Shown piece by piece: positions 26,470 to 35,400 of a stretch of DNA of 64,000 bases (positions within the stretch are counted from its first letter, which is position 1; each line of letters starts with the position of its first letter). Under the pieces are notes generated by a model. The model was not told the DNA's origin. It saw nothing but the letters and a program-made list of their open reading frames with translations, and did not search any database. Location of the stretch: NCBI GenBank assembly GCA_965224815.1, contig CBDDAF010000003.1, positions 806,001-870,000 of the forward strand. The letters are read 5' to 3'. Source of the stretch: CAYPEL01 sp036479985. Lineage in GTDB: Bacteria > Pseudomonadota > Gammaproteobacteria > DSM-19610. The translations under genes were made by a program, and so were the position numbers.

Positions 26470-26533
26470 TATACCCAAGAGATCTATTTTATCGAACCTC
26501 GAATTTCTGTCAAGTTTATGCCGGAGTAAAATG

Positions 26534-27094
26534 TTAGTGCCTGGTTAATATTGGCCAGGCAGCACGTATATAAATAATCATCGACCAAAGCGTCAGTATA
26601 GCTGCGGCATAAAGCAACACCATCCCAGCATCGTGGGTCGGAAAAGGCCCCAAAGGCGCCTTAAACAACAATAATAAAAGGGCAATCATCTGCATGGTCG
26701 TTTTGATTTTACCTATCATGGAAACAGCAACATGCGCACGTTCCCCTATTTCAGCCATCCACTCACGTAGTGCTGAGATCGCAATCTCACGACCGACAAT
26801 AATAATGGCGGGTATCACGAACCAGATAGTGGGATTCGCCTGCACTAGCATCACTAACGCAGCAGCGACAATTAACTTATCGGCTACCGGATCAAGAAAA
26901 GCTCCAAACGGTGATTGTTGTTGAAGACGTCTGGCAAGATATCCATCCAGCCAATCAGTAATTGCCGCCAAACCAAACACAGCCGTTGCTGCAATATTCG
27001 ACCAACTGACTGGCAGGTAGAAAAACACCACGAAAACTGGAATCATCAGGATTCGGAATAAGGTCAGTAAATTGGGAATAGTCCATATATGCAT
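26534..27094 (-). CDS. pgsA: CDP-diacylglycerol-glycerol-3-phosphate 3-phosphatidyltransferase
   Basis: This integral membrane enzyme makes phosphatidylglycerophosphate for phosphatidylglycerol and cardiolipin. The CDP-alcohol phosphotransferase signature is complete: DWLDGYLARR, then G eight residues later and DPVADK. Typical length (186) with four to five membrane helices. The start chosen is ATG 27094 (MHIWTIPNLLTLFRI); a TTG two codons upstream is less likely. It lies 25 bases downstream of uvrC and upstream of three tRNAs, the conserved gammaproteobacterial order. Confidence 0.96.
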   Translation of the reverse strand: MHIWTIPNLLTLFRILMIPVFVVFFYLPVSWSNIAATAVFGLAAITDWLDGYLARRLQQQSPFGAFLDPVADKLIVAAALVMLVQANPTIWFVIPAIIIVGREIAISALREWMAEIGERAHVAVSMIGKIKTTMQMIALLLLLFKAPLGPFPTHDAGMVLLYAAAILTLWSMIIYIRAAWPILTRH

Positions 27095-27119
27095 CTTCAA
27101 TATTTTCTTTCAGTAAATT

Positions 27120-28955
27120 TTAACTTTCTTCGTGAAATGCATCATAAATTTGCTGTGCCAACCCACGGCTGATTCCTTTAACGCGCATCAAATCCTCTAT
27201 ACCTGCCCGTGATATTTCTTTCAGCCCACCAAAATGTTTTAACAATAGTTGGCGGCGCCTGGCGCCAACACCAGCCACCTGTTCCAATGGTGAACGCTTG
27301 CGCGCCCTGGCCCGTTGGGAACGATGTCCGGCGATAGCAAATCGATGGGCTTCATCGCGTATTTGTTGTATCAGGTGTAATGCCGGGGAATCAGATTCAA
27401 GCCCGGTAATTCGATCCTGAGCAGGGATATGCAACATTTCCATACCCGCTTTTCGATCTGGGCCTTTAGCAACACCGACAATCATCACACCCTCGACCTG
27501 TAATTCCCTTAACACACGGCATGCGGTACTCACCTGGCCTTTTCCACCATCAATAAACAGTATATCCGGCAATACTGCTGATTCTTTCTGCAACCGAGTA
27601 TAGCGTCTTGTCAAAGCCTGCTCCATGGCTGCGTAATCATCTCCCGGTGTAATTCCATTGATGGAAAAACTACGGTAATCCTGCTTACATGGGCCGCCAT
27701 TGTCAAACACAACACAGGAAGCCACAGTTTTTTCACCGCTGGTATGGCTGATATCAAAACATTCCATTCGCGTAGGAAGCTCGTCAAGACCAAGCACCGT
27801 TTGCAACGCATTCAGGCGTTGCTGCATACCTGCCTGACTGCTTAAGCGTACTGTCAGTGCCTGTTTTGCATTTTTCAGACACATCGATTGCCAGCGAATC
27901 CGGTCACCTTTACAGCGACTACGTATTACAACCTTATGTCCTGCCCTGTCACCCAAAACACCTGCCAACAAAGCCGCTTCGCTCAGGTCAGGCTGGGTCA
28001 ATATCTGCCGGGGAGTATCACGTGACAAGTAATATTGGGTAATAAAAGCATATAAAACCTCTTCATCACTGCTATTAGCAGGCACGACTGGAAAAAATAC
28101 CCGGTTACCCAAATGCCTGCCACCACGGATAAAAAATACCTGGACACAGGCAATTCTACCTTCACTGGCAACCGCCAGAATATCAAGATCACCCTCTTCT
28201 CCGCTAATGTACTGGCGTTGTTGAACACGTTGCAAACTGGAGATTTGATCGCGATAAACAGCGGCTTGTTCATAATCCTGGCCGTTAGCAGCGTTCTCCA
28301 TCTTTGCTGCAAGCTGGTCATTCAATAAGGTACTTTTACCGTCCAGAAACAGGATGGTATGGGCAATATCTTCTGCATAATTTTCTACGGTCACATGACC
28401 GACACAGGGCGCCGTACAACGGTTGATCTGATATTGCAGACAGGGTCGTTGCCGGTTACTGAAGAAACTGTCTTCACATTGTCTGACACGGAACATTTTC
28501 TGCAGCAAGTGCAGACTTTCGCGAACCGCTCCTGCATTTGGATAAGGGCCAAAATACTTTCCTTTCTTACGCTTCGCCCCACGATGCAAGGTTAGTTGCG
28601 GAAATTCATCCTCCACGCTCAGATAAATATAGGGATAACTTTTATCATCCCGCAACAGGATGTTGTAACGAGGTTTTTCCGACTTGATTAAATTGCTCTC
28701 CAGCAATAAGGCTTCGGCTTCGGTATGCGTAACGGTAACAACAACTGATGCCACATGTGACATTAATGCACGGGATTTCGGGGATAATCCAGTAGTTCGG
28801 AAATAACTGGAAACCCGCTTTTTCAAGTTGGCCGCTTTACCCACATAGAGAATACGTTGCTCGGCGTCGCGCATCTGGTAAACACCCGGCATGGATGTCA
28901 ATGTACGCAGAAAAGAATCCGCGTTAAAATCATTTTTGGCAAGCTGTTCAACCAT
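27120..28955 (-). CDS. uvrC: Excinuclease ABC subunit C
   Basis: UvrC makes both incisions in nucleotide-excision repair. It has the N-terminal GIY-YIG nuclease (PGVYQMRD, YVGKAANLKKRV, residues ~23-55), a cysteine-rich stretch, the UVR/UvrB-binding helix near residue 210, the RNase H-like 3'-5' half (CFDISHTSGE, DILFIDGGKGQ) and a C-terminal double helix-hairpin-helix (VAGVGARRRQLL, RVKGISRGLAQ). Full length at 611 residues. Start ATG 28955. It is followed by pgsA. The usual companion uvrY-like regulator is not adjacent but about 3 kb upstream. Confidence 0.98.
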   Translation of the reverse strand: MVEQLAKNDFNADSFLRTLTSMPGVYQMRDAEQRILYVGKAANLKKRVSSYFRTTGLSPKSRALMSHVASVVVTVTHTEAEALLLESNLIKSEKPRYNILLRDDKSYPYIYLSVEDEFPQLTLHRGAKRKKGKYFGPYPNAGAVRESLHLLQKMFRVRQCEDSFFSNRQRPCLQYQINRCTAPCVGHVTVENYAEDIAHTILFLDGKSTLLNDQLAAKMENAANGQDYEQAAVYRDQISSLQRVQQRQYISGEEGDLDILAVASEGRIACVQVFFIRGGRHLGNRVFFPVVPANSSDEEVLYAFITQYYLSRDTPRQILTQPDLSEAALLAGVLGDRAGHKVVIRSRCKGDRIRWQSMCLKNAKQALTVRLSSQAGMQQRLNALQTVLGLDELPTRMECFDISHTSGEKTVASCVVFDNGGPCKQDYRSFSINGITPGDDYAAMEQALTRRYTRLQKESAVLPDILFIDGGKGQVSTACRVLRELQVEGVMIVGVAKGPDRKAGMEMLHIPAQDRITGLESDSPALHLIQQIRDEAHRFAIAGHRSQRARARKRSPLEQVAGVGARRRQLLLKHFGGLKEISRAGIEDLMRVKGISRGLAQQIYDAFHEES

Positions 28956-29031
28956 GTCACTAGATTAGCATTTTCCTTAGGGTGCCCCTGATAAATTCGC
29001 ACATCTTAATCATTGCGAACAAAACTAATAC

Positions 29032-29094
29032 TGTAGGAGTGGCTTTAGCCGCGATGGGCGTTGCAAACCCCTCGCGGCTAAAGCCGCTCCTACA
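29032..29094. repeat. REP hairpin (copy 4) with reversed flanking arm
   Basis: The arms are TGTAGGAGTGGCTTTAGCCG and its near complement. The left flank (aaattcgcacatcttaatcattgcgaac) matches, in the opposite orientation, the conserved arm found right of copies at 34 and 42.7 kb. It lies between uvrC and the uracil-DNA glycosylase gene. Confidence 0.9.
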
Positions 29095-29121
29095 GATTCT
29101 CACGAATACATTAGAGATTTG

Positions 29122-29763
29122 TTAGCCCAAGGAGGCCCGTATATCCTGGAAAAGCGTTTCAAACATGGCCGTCGTTAATCGCCGGGTTTGTGTGTTATAG
29201 CGGCTACAATGATAGGAATCACGTAATTCGAATCGATCAAACTTGTGTTGAGCACCGTGTACAAAACGATATGCTGATAGCTTCCCATCCATTGCCCGGA
29301 TTACGGCATCGTGTGCTATTTTTCCGAGCGCAAGCACAATACTGTTAGAGGGTTGTTGTTTTAGTTCGTACTTGAGAAAACTGTTACAACTTTTGATTTC
29401 AGCGGTAACCGGTTTATTCTGGGGTGGTAAACATTTCACGGCATTGGTGATCCGGCAACCGATCAACTTCAGCCCATCGTCACAGTTTGTCGATTCTGGC
29501 TGGTTACTGAAACCAAATTTGTAGAGTGTTTGGTAGAGCAAAATACCCGCATGATCGCCGGTAAAAGGTCTGCCGGTGGCATTGGCACCGTGCATCCCTG
29601 GTGCCAGACCCACGATCAGTAACTTCGGTTTCTTAATTCCAAACGGTGCTACAGGAGCAGCGTGGTAGTCGGGATATTTTTCAGAGACCTCACAGAGAAA
29701 ATTTGCCAACCTTTCACAACGGCGGCATTGCGGATCAAAAGCTGTTATCGCATTCCTGGACAT
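29122..29763 (-). CDS. Family 5 (UDGb-type) uracil-DNA glycosylase
   Basis: This enzyme removes uracil and deaminated purines from DNA. Motif 1 is GLAPGMHGANATGRPFTGD, and motif 2, near the C-terminus, is SYHCSRYNTQTRRLT. The cysteines CRRC at the N-terminus, with others at NC and KC further on, fit the 4Fe-4S cluster of families 4 and 5. The start used is ATG 29763; a TTG one codon upstream also exists. It overlaps the end of the upstream thioredoxin-NHL gene by 29 bases, so translation is probably coupled. Full length at 213 residues. Confidence 0.88.
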   Translation of the reverse strand: MSRNAITAFDPQCRRCERLANFLCEVSEKYPDYHAAPVAPFGIKKPKLLIVGLAPGMHGANATGRPFTGDHAGILLYQTLYKFGFSNQPESTNCDDGLKLIGCRITNAVKCLPPQNKPVTAEIKSCNSFLKYELKQQPSNSIVLALGKIAHDAVIRAMDGKLSAYRFVHGAQHKFDRFELRDSYHCSRYNTQTRRLTTAMFETLFQDIRASLG

Positions 29764-31186
29764 CAATTACCTCGGTAAGCCTGGAAGACAGGTCGAGGCA
29801 GACAATTTGATGTGCATTAGTATTGGCAATAAACAGCTTGTCATTGAAAAGACTCAATCCACCGGGTTCATCAAGTGGGAAATTAATTTTAAATTTAGAG
29901 ACCTGCCTGGTTTTTAAGTCCACGCGTTTAATTTTGGAATTGTAAGTATCTGCAATCCACAACGCATTCCGTTGCTGGTCGACTTCCAGCCCTAAAGGAT
30001 GCTGTAAACGGGCTTCTATACCGGTACCTTCCCGGTCACCAAAATCAAACAATCCTTTGCCGACCAGAGTATCGACTTGTTTCCGATTCAGATCAATGAT
30101 GCGAATGGAAGAACTTTCAGCATCAGCAATATACAATCTGCCGTTAAGAATGCCAATACCCGACGGCTTGGCAAAATTGGCTTCTTCAATGGCCCCATCG
30201 ACCAGTTCCTGCCGACCCGTTCCGGCAAAACGCTCTATGGTTAAGTGATTCAGATTCATCCGCCAGATTTGATGCTGGCCCGCCATGGCGATGTAGAGAT
30301 TACTTTCGTGATAGGTGATATCCCAGGGCGCATTCAGCTGGGCCTTGGCAGGATCCTGGAATTTATCTGCCACAAACCGTCCCTGCTCGCCATTACCTGC
30401 CAGGGTCATAACTTCCCCGGATCTGATATGCAAACGCCTGATCGCATGATTGCCTGCATCGGCAATGTATAAAAATTCACCGACTTCGACAATGCCTTGA
30501 GGATTATTAAAGGATGCTGATTGTTCCTGACCATCCAGCATGCCAGGTGAACCACTCCCAAAAATTCTACGCACCCGGCCATCATGCCAGGTTTCCAGTA
30601 TGCGGTTACGGCCACTGTCTGAAATATACAAATGGTTTCGAGTTGCACAAACACTACTCGGAAAACTTAACGTCGATTTTGGCTCAGGTTTGAGTTTGAT
30701 CGATATGTTCTGCCCAGCTATAACGCCTTTTTCTGTTTCCAGCGCCACATGTTTTTCAATCAAGGTTTCCAGCTGATCCCAACGGCCTTCACCCCGAAGC
30801 ACACCGATGACGTGGCCTTCCGGGGCTATAAATATAATTGTTGGCCAGGCTTTGATACCGTATGCACGCCACATCTCAAACTTGGGATCATTCGCAACGG
30901 GATGACGGATATGTAAGCGGTTGATTGTTTTCTGTAGCTGGCTTGAGATATGTTCGTTCTGAAATTTTGGTGAGTGAATTCCGATAACAGAAAGCTTGCC
31001 CTGAAATTTCTTCTCCAGCTTTTGAAGATCCTGCAGAACGTGCATCGAATTGATGCAGCAACCGGTCCAGAAACTTAACAACACTACACGGCCGCGTAAC
31101 TGTTGCAGGCTAACTGCTTGCTCGGTATTGAACCACTCTAGTGATTCACCAAATTCAGGCGCAGGAAGTGGGGCTTTGGCATTCAT
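29735..31186 (-). CDS. Thioredoxin-like/NHL-repeat protein (NHLRC2-like)
   Basis: Residues ~1-140 are a TlpA-like thioredoxin fold (VVLLSFWTGCCINS at the active site, AWPTIIFIAPEGHVIG). From ~165 to the end there is a six-bladed NHL beta-propeller with repeated segments such as LYISDSGRNRILE, LYIADAGNHAIRR and LWIADTYNSKIKRV. This arrangement matches the NHLRC2 family. In the members I know the active site is C-C-I-N-C; here the last Cys is Ser, so disulfide exchange by the usual pair is not possible. No signal peptide is visible. The function is unknown; the overlap with the uracil-DNA glycosylase gene implies co-expression. Confidence 0.85.
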   Translation of the reverse strand: MNAKAPLPAPEFGESLEWFNTEQAVSLQQLRGRVVLLSFWTGCCINSMHVLQDLQKLEKKFQGKLSVIGIHSPKFQNEHISSQLQKTINRLHIRHPVANDPKFEMWRAYGIKAWPTIIFIAPEGHVIGVLRGEGRWDQLETLIEKHVALETEKGVIAGQNISIKLKPEPKSTLSFPSSVCATRNHLYISDSGRNRILETWHDGRVRRIFGSGSPGMLDGQEQSASFNNPQGIVEVGEFLYIADAGNHAIRRLHIRSGEVMTLAGNGEQGRFVADKFQDPAKAQLNAPWDITYHESNLYIAMAGQHQIWRMNLNHLTIERFAGTGRQELVDGAIEEANFAKPSGIGILNGRLYIADAESSSIRIIDLNRKQVDTLVGKGLFDFGDREGTGIEARLQHPLGLEVDQQRNALWIADTYNSKIKRVDLKTRQVSKFKINFPLDEPGGLSLFNDKLFIANTNAHQIVCLDLSSRLTEVIDVQECDNSF

Positions 31187-31278
31187 GACAGCACCCGCTT
31201 AACCTGTCTGTATCGCAAGATACAAACAATCTGACTACTCGATTCCGTGAAATGGTTCATAGTTATAATTTTGTCAGT

Positions 31279-31953
31279 TTAGAGATGGACTAAGCCGTGG
31301 CGGATAGCCAGATGCACCAAAGCCACATCCGTATCCACACCCAATTTGTCCAGCATACGGTTTTTATAAGTATTGATAGTTTTCTGTGTCAAACAAAGTT
31401 CACGTGCAATACCCAATGTGTTCCTGCCTTCTGCTACCAATAAAAGTATTTGTAATTCCCGGTGCGTAAGCGCCGCAAAGGGAACGCTATTTTCATCAGA
31501 CACCCGAAACGCAGCCAGTTGCTGTGCCATCGTGTCGCTGACGTATCGACCCCCTTGAGACAGCGTATCCACCGCCATTAACAGTTCTTCAATCGAACAA
31601 CGGCTGTCAATACAACCCGCAATGCCCGATTGCAGCAAGCGATCGGGAATAACCAGATTCTGTTCCTGGGCGATGATCAGCAATCTGACCTTCGGAAATT
31701 GACGGCGTAGCTTTCGTGCTCCGTCCAACAAACCGGTAACAGAACTGCGCACACTAGCAACAATAATATCGGGTGGCTGTTTGCGTGTTTCCCTGATCGC
31801 TTCATCAAAATTGGCAACACCCGCCACAATTTTTATATTCGATCCATCTTCCAGTATCCGTTGTAACCCGGCACGCAACAGCTGGCGATTCTCCACCAGA
31901 AGAATACTGACACTCTGTTGCTGTAATTGACTCGCTGGCTTGATTACAGCCAT
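31279..31953 (-). CDS. LuxR-type regulator with a degenerate receiver
   Basis: The layout is receiver domain plus LuxR/NarL helix-turn-helix (LTHRELQILLLVAEG, KTINTYKNRMLDKLG). The receiver lacks the conserved chemistry. The acidic pair is E-N, the phospho-acceptor Asp position in DIIVASV is Ser, the conserved Thr is Ala (IIAQE) and the conserved Lys is Ser (CIDSRCS). It is therefore a pseudo-receiver that cannot be phosphorylated in the ordinary way. Its C-terminal end (GVDTDVALVHLAIRHGLV) is nearly the same as that of the intact regulator at 32074-32736, so the two probably arose by duplication. Start ATG 31953. Confidence 0.85.
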   Translation of the reverse strand: MAVIKPASQLQQQSVSILLVENRQLLRAGLQRILEDGSNIKIVAGVANFDEAIRETRKQPPDIIVASVRSSVTGLLDGARKLRRQFPKVRLLIIAQEQNLVIPDRLLQSGIAGCIDSRCSIEELLMAVDTLSQGGRYVSDTMAQQLAAFRVSDENSVPFAALTHRELQILLLVAEGRNTLGIARELCLTQKTINTYKNRMLDKLGVDTDVALVHLAIRHGLVHL

Positions 31954-32073
31954 TAGCGCCCGCCTGATCCAGTTACTCTATTCCAAATCTAGCGGCCGGA
32001 ATCAGCGTATCTTGAATAGGCGAATAATAAATTTGTCAGGGTTTACTGTGGGTTACGGATACCTTTTCGAAAA

Positions 32074-32736
32074 TCAAACGGGTACTAAATGCTCAATAAG
32101 ACCATGCCGGATGGCCAGATGCGTCAGCCCCACATCATTATCGACACCTAATTTATCGAATAGCCGGTAGCGATAGGTACTGACTGTTTTCGGGCTCAGG
32201 CAAAGTTTGTCAGATATAAACTGTACGCTCTGACCATCAGTGACCATCATCATGACCTGCAATTCACGTTGCGAGAGCCGTTCAAAGGGTGACTGCTCCT
32301 TGCCTGGTAAGGTGGAAAGCGCCATCTGCCTGGCTATATCAGCACTGATATAACGTTCCTTTTTTGTGACTGCCCGGATGGCCGCCACTATTTCCTGGAT
32401 AGTACAATCCTTGGTCAAACAACCCGCAGCACCCGCTTCCAACATCAGCGAAGGAATCGGCTCATCCACATCCGTGGTTAAAATAATGACTGCGGTATCC
32501 GGCATTGCAATAAACAGACGGCGAGTCGCTTCGAGACCACCAATCCCAGGCATTTTTGCATCCATTACAATCACGGCCGGATTGCACTGTTTGGCTAATT
32601 CGAGCGCCTCTTCACCACTGTCTGCTTCGGCGACCACCTGAATATCACTCATATCATCAAGCAAGCGATGCACGCCCGCCCTGACCAAAGCATGGTCATC
32701 CACCAACAAAACTCGAATTGTATTTTTTACTGACAT
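32074..32736 (-). CDS. LuxR/NarL-type response regulator (UvrY/GacA-like)
   Basis: The receiver has intact DD (LLVDDH), the phospho-acceptor D in VIVMDAKMPG, T in LTTDVD and K in CLTKDCT. A LuxR helix-turn-helix follows (LSQRELQVMMMVTDG, KTVSTYRYRLFDKLG). This domain order and sequence resemble the UvrY/GacA group, which controls Csr small RNAs in gammaproteobacteria; that role is only inferred. The start ATG 32736 is preceded by AGAGG at five bases; a GTG two codons upstream is less likely. No histidine kinase gene is next to it. The paralogue with a dead receiver lies 120 bases downstream. Confidence 0.9.
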   Translation of the reverse strand: MSVKNTIRVLLVDDHALVRAGVHRLLDDMSDIQVVAEADSGEEALELAKQCNPAVIVMDAKMPGIGGLEATRRLFIAMPDTAVIILTTDVDEPIPSLMLEAGAAGCLTKDCTIQEIVAAIRAVTKKERYISADIARQMALSTLPGKEQSPFERLSQRELQVMMMVTDGQSVQFISDKLCLSPKTVSTYRYRLFDKLGVDNDVGLTHLAIRHGLIEHLVPV

Positions 32737-32895
32737 ATGCACCTCTCATCCTTGGATATGCGTACTTGTGAATGTCTGTTTACGGCAAACCTGATAGAGC
32801 TCAACAGAAGAAACGCCGCTGAACATCTACCGGTCAAAACAAACTGAATTAGTATTACGGCGGCCTTTCAGCCTGCCATTACTGCTTTTAGTAAT

Positions 32896-32985
32896 TGGCG
32901 GAGAGGGTGGGATTTGAACCCACGGAGGGGATAAACCCTCGCCGGTTTTCAAGACCGGTGCTTTCAACCGCTCAGCCACCTCTCC
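32896..32985 (-). tRNA. tRNA-Ser (TGA)
   Basis: Class II tRNA of 90 bases with acceptor GGAGAGG, encoded CCA, a long variable arm and anticodon loop CTTGAAA giving TGA. The neighbouring yccA-like gene gives the same pairing as serT-yccA in E. coli. Confidence 0.97.
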
Positions 32986-33138
32986 CAGCAGTTAACTTCT
33001 TCATGATAAACAATTTTATACCATTAATGAAGCCCTGCTTTTTGTGGAACTTAGTTATTAGTAGTTAGGTCTTAGCTACAGTTTCCGTTATAATGCATAT
33101 AACTCACTGTTCAAAATGATACGAGGTTGAAATTCACT

Positions 33139-33810
33139 ATGAATCGTATGGCTAACTCTGTTACACGTACCCAGTCATCAATACTGGCCACCAACAAGGT
33201 ACTTAGAAATACCTACATGCTGCTGTCCATGACTTTGTTGTTCAGCGCGCTCATGGCAGGTGTCTCTGCAACACTCAATGTGCCCTTTATGGCTGCAACC
33301 ATTTGCTCATTTGCAGGCATCGGTTTGGTCTGGTTTGTATTACCCAAGTTCGAAAATTCAACAACAGGTATTTTTGTTGTTTTTGCCTTTGCCGGCCTGT
33401 TGGGCTTTGGTATTGGCCCGATGATCAGTCACTACATGGCTATGCCGGGTGGCCCTAGAATTGTGACCACTGCACTTGGCGGTACCGGTCTTATTTTCCT
33501 GGGGTTATCTGCCTACGTGCTGACCAGCAAACGTGATTTCAGCTTCATGGGCGGCATGCTGTTCACCGGCCTGATTGTGATTTTTGCTGCCATGATCGCC
33601 AATCTCTTCCTGGCAATCCCCGCCCTGTCTCTGGCTTTGTCTGCAGCGATTGTTCTATTAATGAGCGGCCTGATCCTGTTTGATACCAGCCGGATTATGA
33701 ACGGTGGAGAGACTAATTACATTCGTGCCACAGTTTCGCTCTATCTGAATATTCATAACTTGTTTGTCAGCCTGTTACACCTGTTGACTGCGTTTGGCGG
33801 CGACGACTGA
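33139..33810 (+). CDS. yccA: Bax inhibitor-1/YccA family membrane protein
   Basis: This 223-residue protein has seven hydrophobic helices and the BI-1 family features near the C-terminus (ILFDTSRIMNGGETNYIRATVSLYLN, ending in an acidic tail GGDD). In E. coli YccA binds the membrane protease FtsH and modulates its activity. The start used is ATG 33139 (MNRMANSVTR) with GAGG 12 bases upstream; a TTG four codons earlier abuts the ribosome binding site and is unlikely. A hairpin with weak T run follows. The partner tRNA-Ser lies upstream on the opposite strand. Confidence 0.9.
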   Translation: MNRMANSVTRTQSSILATNKVLRNTYMLLSMTLLFSALMAGVSATLNVPFMAATICSFAGIGLVWFVLPKFENSTTGIFVVFAFAGLLGFGIGPMISHYMAMPGGPRIVTTALGGTGLIFLGLSAYVLTSKRDFSFMGGMLFTGLIVIFAAMIANLFLAIPALSLALSAAIVLLMSGLILFDTSRIMNGGETNYIRATVSLYLNIHNLFVSLLHLLTAFGGDD

Positions 33811-33833
33811 ACTTCTTTTCAAACTATTTAGCT

Positions 33834-33865
33834 CCCGCCATACACTCCTGTATGGCGGGTGGCTT
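33834..33865 (+). terminator. Hairpin terminator after the yccA-like gene
   Basis: An 11-bp perfect stem CCCGCCATACA / TGTATGGCGGG encloses a CTCC loop, followed by TGGCTTTAA. The T run is short, so efficiency is uncertain. Confidence 0.6.
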
Positions 33866-33879
33866 TAATTCCTTGCGTG

Positions 33880-34068
33880 ATGTCCCTCTGGCTTAAAATC
33901 AGTGTTGCTGTTTTTCTTGGCTATATGATTATTCGGCTCTGGCCAGCTGCAATGCACCAAATCAAGCATGGCCCAAAAGGCAGCTCTGATGACTGGCGGG
34001 CCGCAATATTTCCAATACTGCTGGTTATCGGATTTGTAGTTTTTTTAATCATGATGGTCAAAGGATAA
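33880..34068 (+). CDS. Small two-helix membrane protein, unknown function
   Basis: The product of 62 residues is MSLWLKISVAVFLGYMIIRL, a short charged loop (HQIKHGPKGSSDDWRA), then a second helix (IFPILLVIGFVVFLIMMV) and KG. The start was set at ATG 33880 because the in-frame GTG at 33859 lies inside the stem of the upstream terminator. I do not recognise the family. The clear two-helix layout, intact frame and stop directly before a composite repeat support a real gene. It may be co-transcribed with the yccA-like gene if the hairpin leaks. Confidence 0.6.
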   Translation: MSLWLKISVAVFLGYMIIRLWPAAMHQIKHGPKGSSDDWRAAIFPILLVIGFVVFLIMMVKG

Positions 34069-34074
34069 ATATCA

Positions 34075-34216
34075 GGGAGCCTCTGATCATTTAGACAGCA
34101 TCTGGAGGAGCGGCTTCAGCCGCGATGAACGCTGCGAAACTCATCGCGGCTAAAGCCGCTCCTACTGAATTTGCACTGCTCACAATGACAAGATGCACGA
34201 CACATCAGAAGCCCCT
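34075..34216. repeat. Composite REP/MITE-like element (copy 5)
   Basis: Outer repeats GGGAGCCTCTGAT and ATCAGAAGCCCCT enclose a REP core (34103-34166). The conserved arm, CTCACAATGACAAGATGCAC, lies to the right of the core. Confidence 0.9.
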
Positions 34217-34260
34217 TAGCTTAGTGGTTCTTTGGGGATTAAACCGACAGGTGAAATAAC

Positions 34261-35277
34261 ATGGTTCAAATGACCACCCATATAGAACACCCCTTCGCCG
34301 ACTATGTTCGAATTCTTGGTAAGGGTAAAAATGGCTCTCGCCCACTGACTGAAGAAGAAGCTTTCAATGCCATGCGCATGATTCTGAACAGCGAAGTCGA
34401 ACCTGTACAGTTAGGTGCTTTTTTGATGCTTATGCGCGTTAAGGAAGAAACGCCCGGCGAGGTTGCAGGGTTCATACGCGCCGCGAGAGACTGGATTAAA
34501 ATTCCTGCCGATGCTCCAATTGTTGATCTGGATTGGTCGTCCTATGCGGGCAAACGCCGTCATTTACCCTGGTTCATACTCTCCACTCTGTTACTGGCAC
34601 AGAATGGCATTACCGTTTTTATGCACGGTGCCAGCGGCCATACGAATGGGCGCATTTACACTAAAGATGTCCTGACTGAACTTGGACTGCCACCTTGCAC
34701 CTCAATCAGTGAAGCCTGCCAGCGCATGCATAGTGATCATTTTGCATATCTGGATATTGAATATCTATGTCCAAAACTCCACGAAATTATTGAACTGCGT
34801 CCGTTACTGGGTTTGCGCTCACCGGTACATACTGTCGCACGCAGCATCAACCCGTTTCATGCAGCCAATGTCATGCAAGGTATTTTTCATCCTGGTTACC
34901 GGCCAGTTCACCAGGAAGCCGCACAATTACTCGGCGAAGCCAATGTCGCCGTGATCAAAGGTGAAGGCGGTGAAATCGAATGCAACCCGGACAGCCCCTG
35001 CCTGGTGCAACGCGTACGCAGTGGACAACTCGAAGAAGAGGAATGGCCAGCCATGTTCGCCCGCCGCCATGTCAAAGATGACAATATGGATAGCCGTCAA
35101 CTCGCCAGGATGTGGCGCGGCGAAGCCGATGACGAATATGGCACCGCAGCCACCATCAGCACTGCTGCAATCGCCCTGCAACTGATGCGCAAAGCTGACA
35201 GGCGTGAAGACGCCATAGCGCTGGCTCAAAAAATGTGGGACAACCGGATTAAGGATAAATATATTACTGCGGCTTGA
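34261..35277 (+). CDS. ybiB: TrpD2/YbiB family protein (anthranilate phosphoribosyltransferase-like)
   Basis: This 338-residue homodimeric-type protein has the TrpD fold: N-terminal helical domain (LTEEEAFNAMRMILNSEVEP, LGAFLMLMRVKEET), then the alpha/beta domain with GASGHTNGR. The family is distinguished from true TrpD by an altered phosphoribosyl pyrophosphate site. YbiB of E. coli binds nucleic acids rather than making tryptophan and is linked to the DNA-damage response. No trp genes are nearby. Start ATG 34261, with AGGTG seven bases upstream; a second ATG three codons later is possible. It is convergent with the GGDEF-EAL gene, with a REP between. Confidence 0.88.
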   Translation: MVQMTTHIEHPFADYVRILGKGKNGSRPLTEEEAFNAMRMILNSEVEPVQLGAFLMLMRVKEETPGEVAGFIRAARDWIKIPADAPIVDLDWSSYAGKRRHLPWFILSTLLLAQNGITVFMHGASGHTNGRIYTKDVLTELGLPPCTSISEACQRMHSDHFAYLDIEYLCPKLHEIIELRPLLGLRSPVHTVARSINPFHAANVMQGIFHPGYRPVHQEAAQLLGEANVAVIKGEGGEIECNPDSPCLVQRVRSGQLEEEEWPAMFARRHVKDDNMDSRQLARMWRGEADDEYGTAATISTAAIALQLMRKADRREDAIALAQKMWDNRIKDKYITAA

Positions 35278-35315
35278 AGGTATATTCAGGGAAGAACCTG
35301 ATTCAAATGCGCACT

Positions 35316-35380
35316 TGTAGGAGCGGCTTCAGCCGCGATGAACACACTGCGAGCCCATCGCGGCTGAAGCCGCTCCTACA
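35316..35380. repeat. REP hairpin (copy 6)
   Basis: The arms are TGTAGGAGCGGCTTCAGCCG plus CGATG and their complement, between convergent genes. The left flank gaacctgattcaaatgcgca looks like an eroded outer repeat. Confidence 0.92.
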
Positions 35381-35400
35381 GTTCAGTAGCTGGCAGCAGG

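Noticed and set aside
26064..26478. Several short reading frames on the minus strand
   Set aside because: They run through three tRNA genes and have compositions typical of tRNA read-through.
33859..33879. GTG start for the small membrane protein
   Set aside because: This codon lies in the stem of the hairpin after the yccA-like gene; ATG 33880 gives a cleaner two-helix protein.
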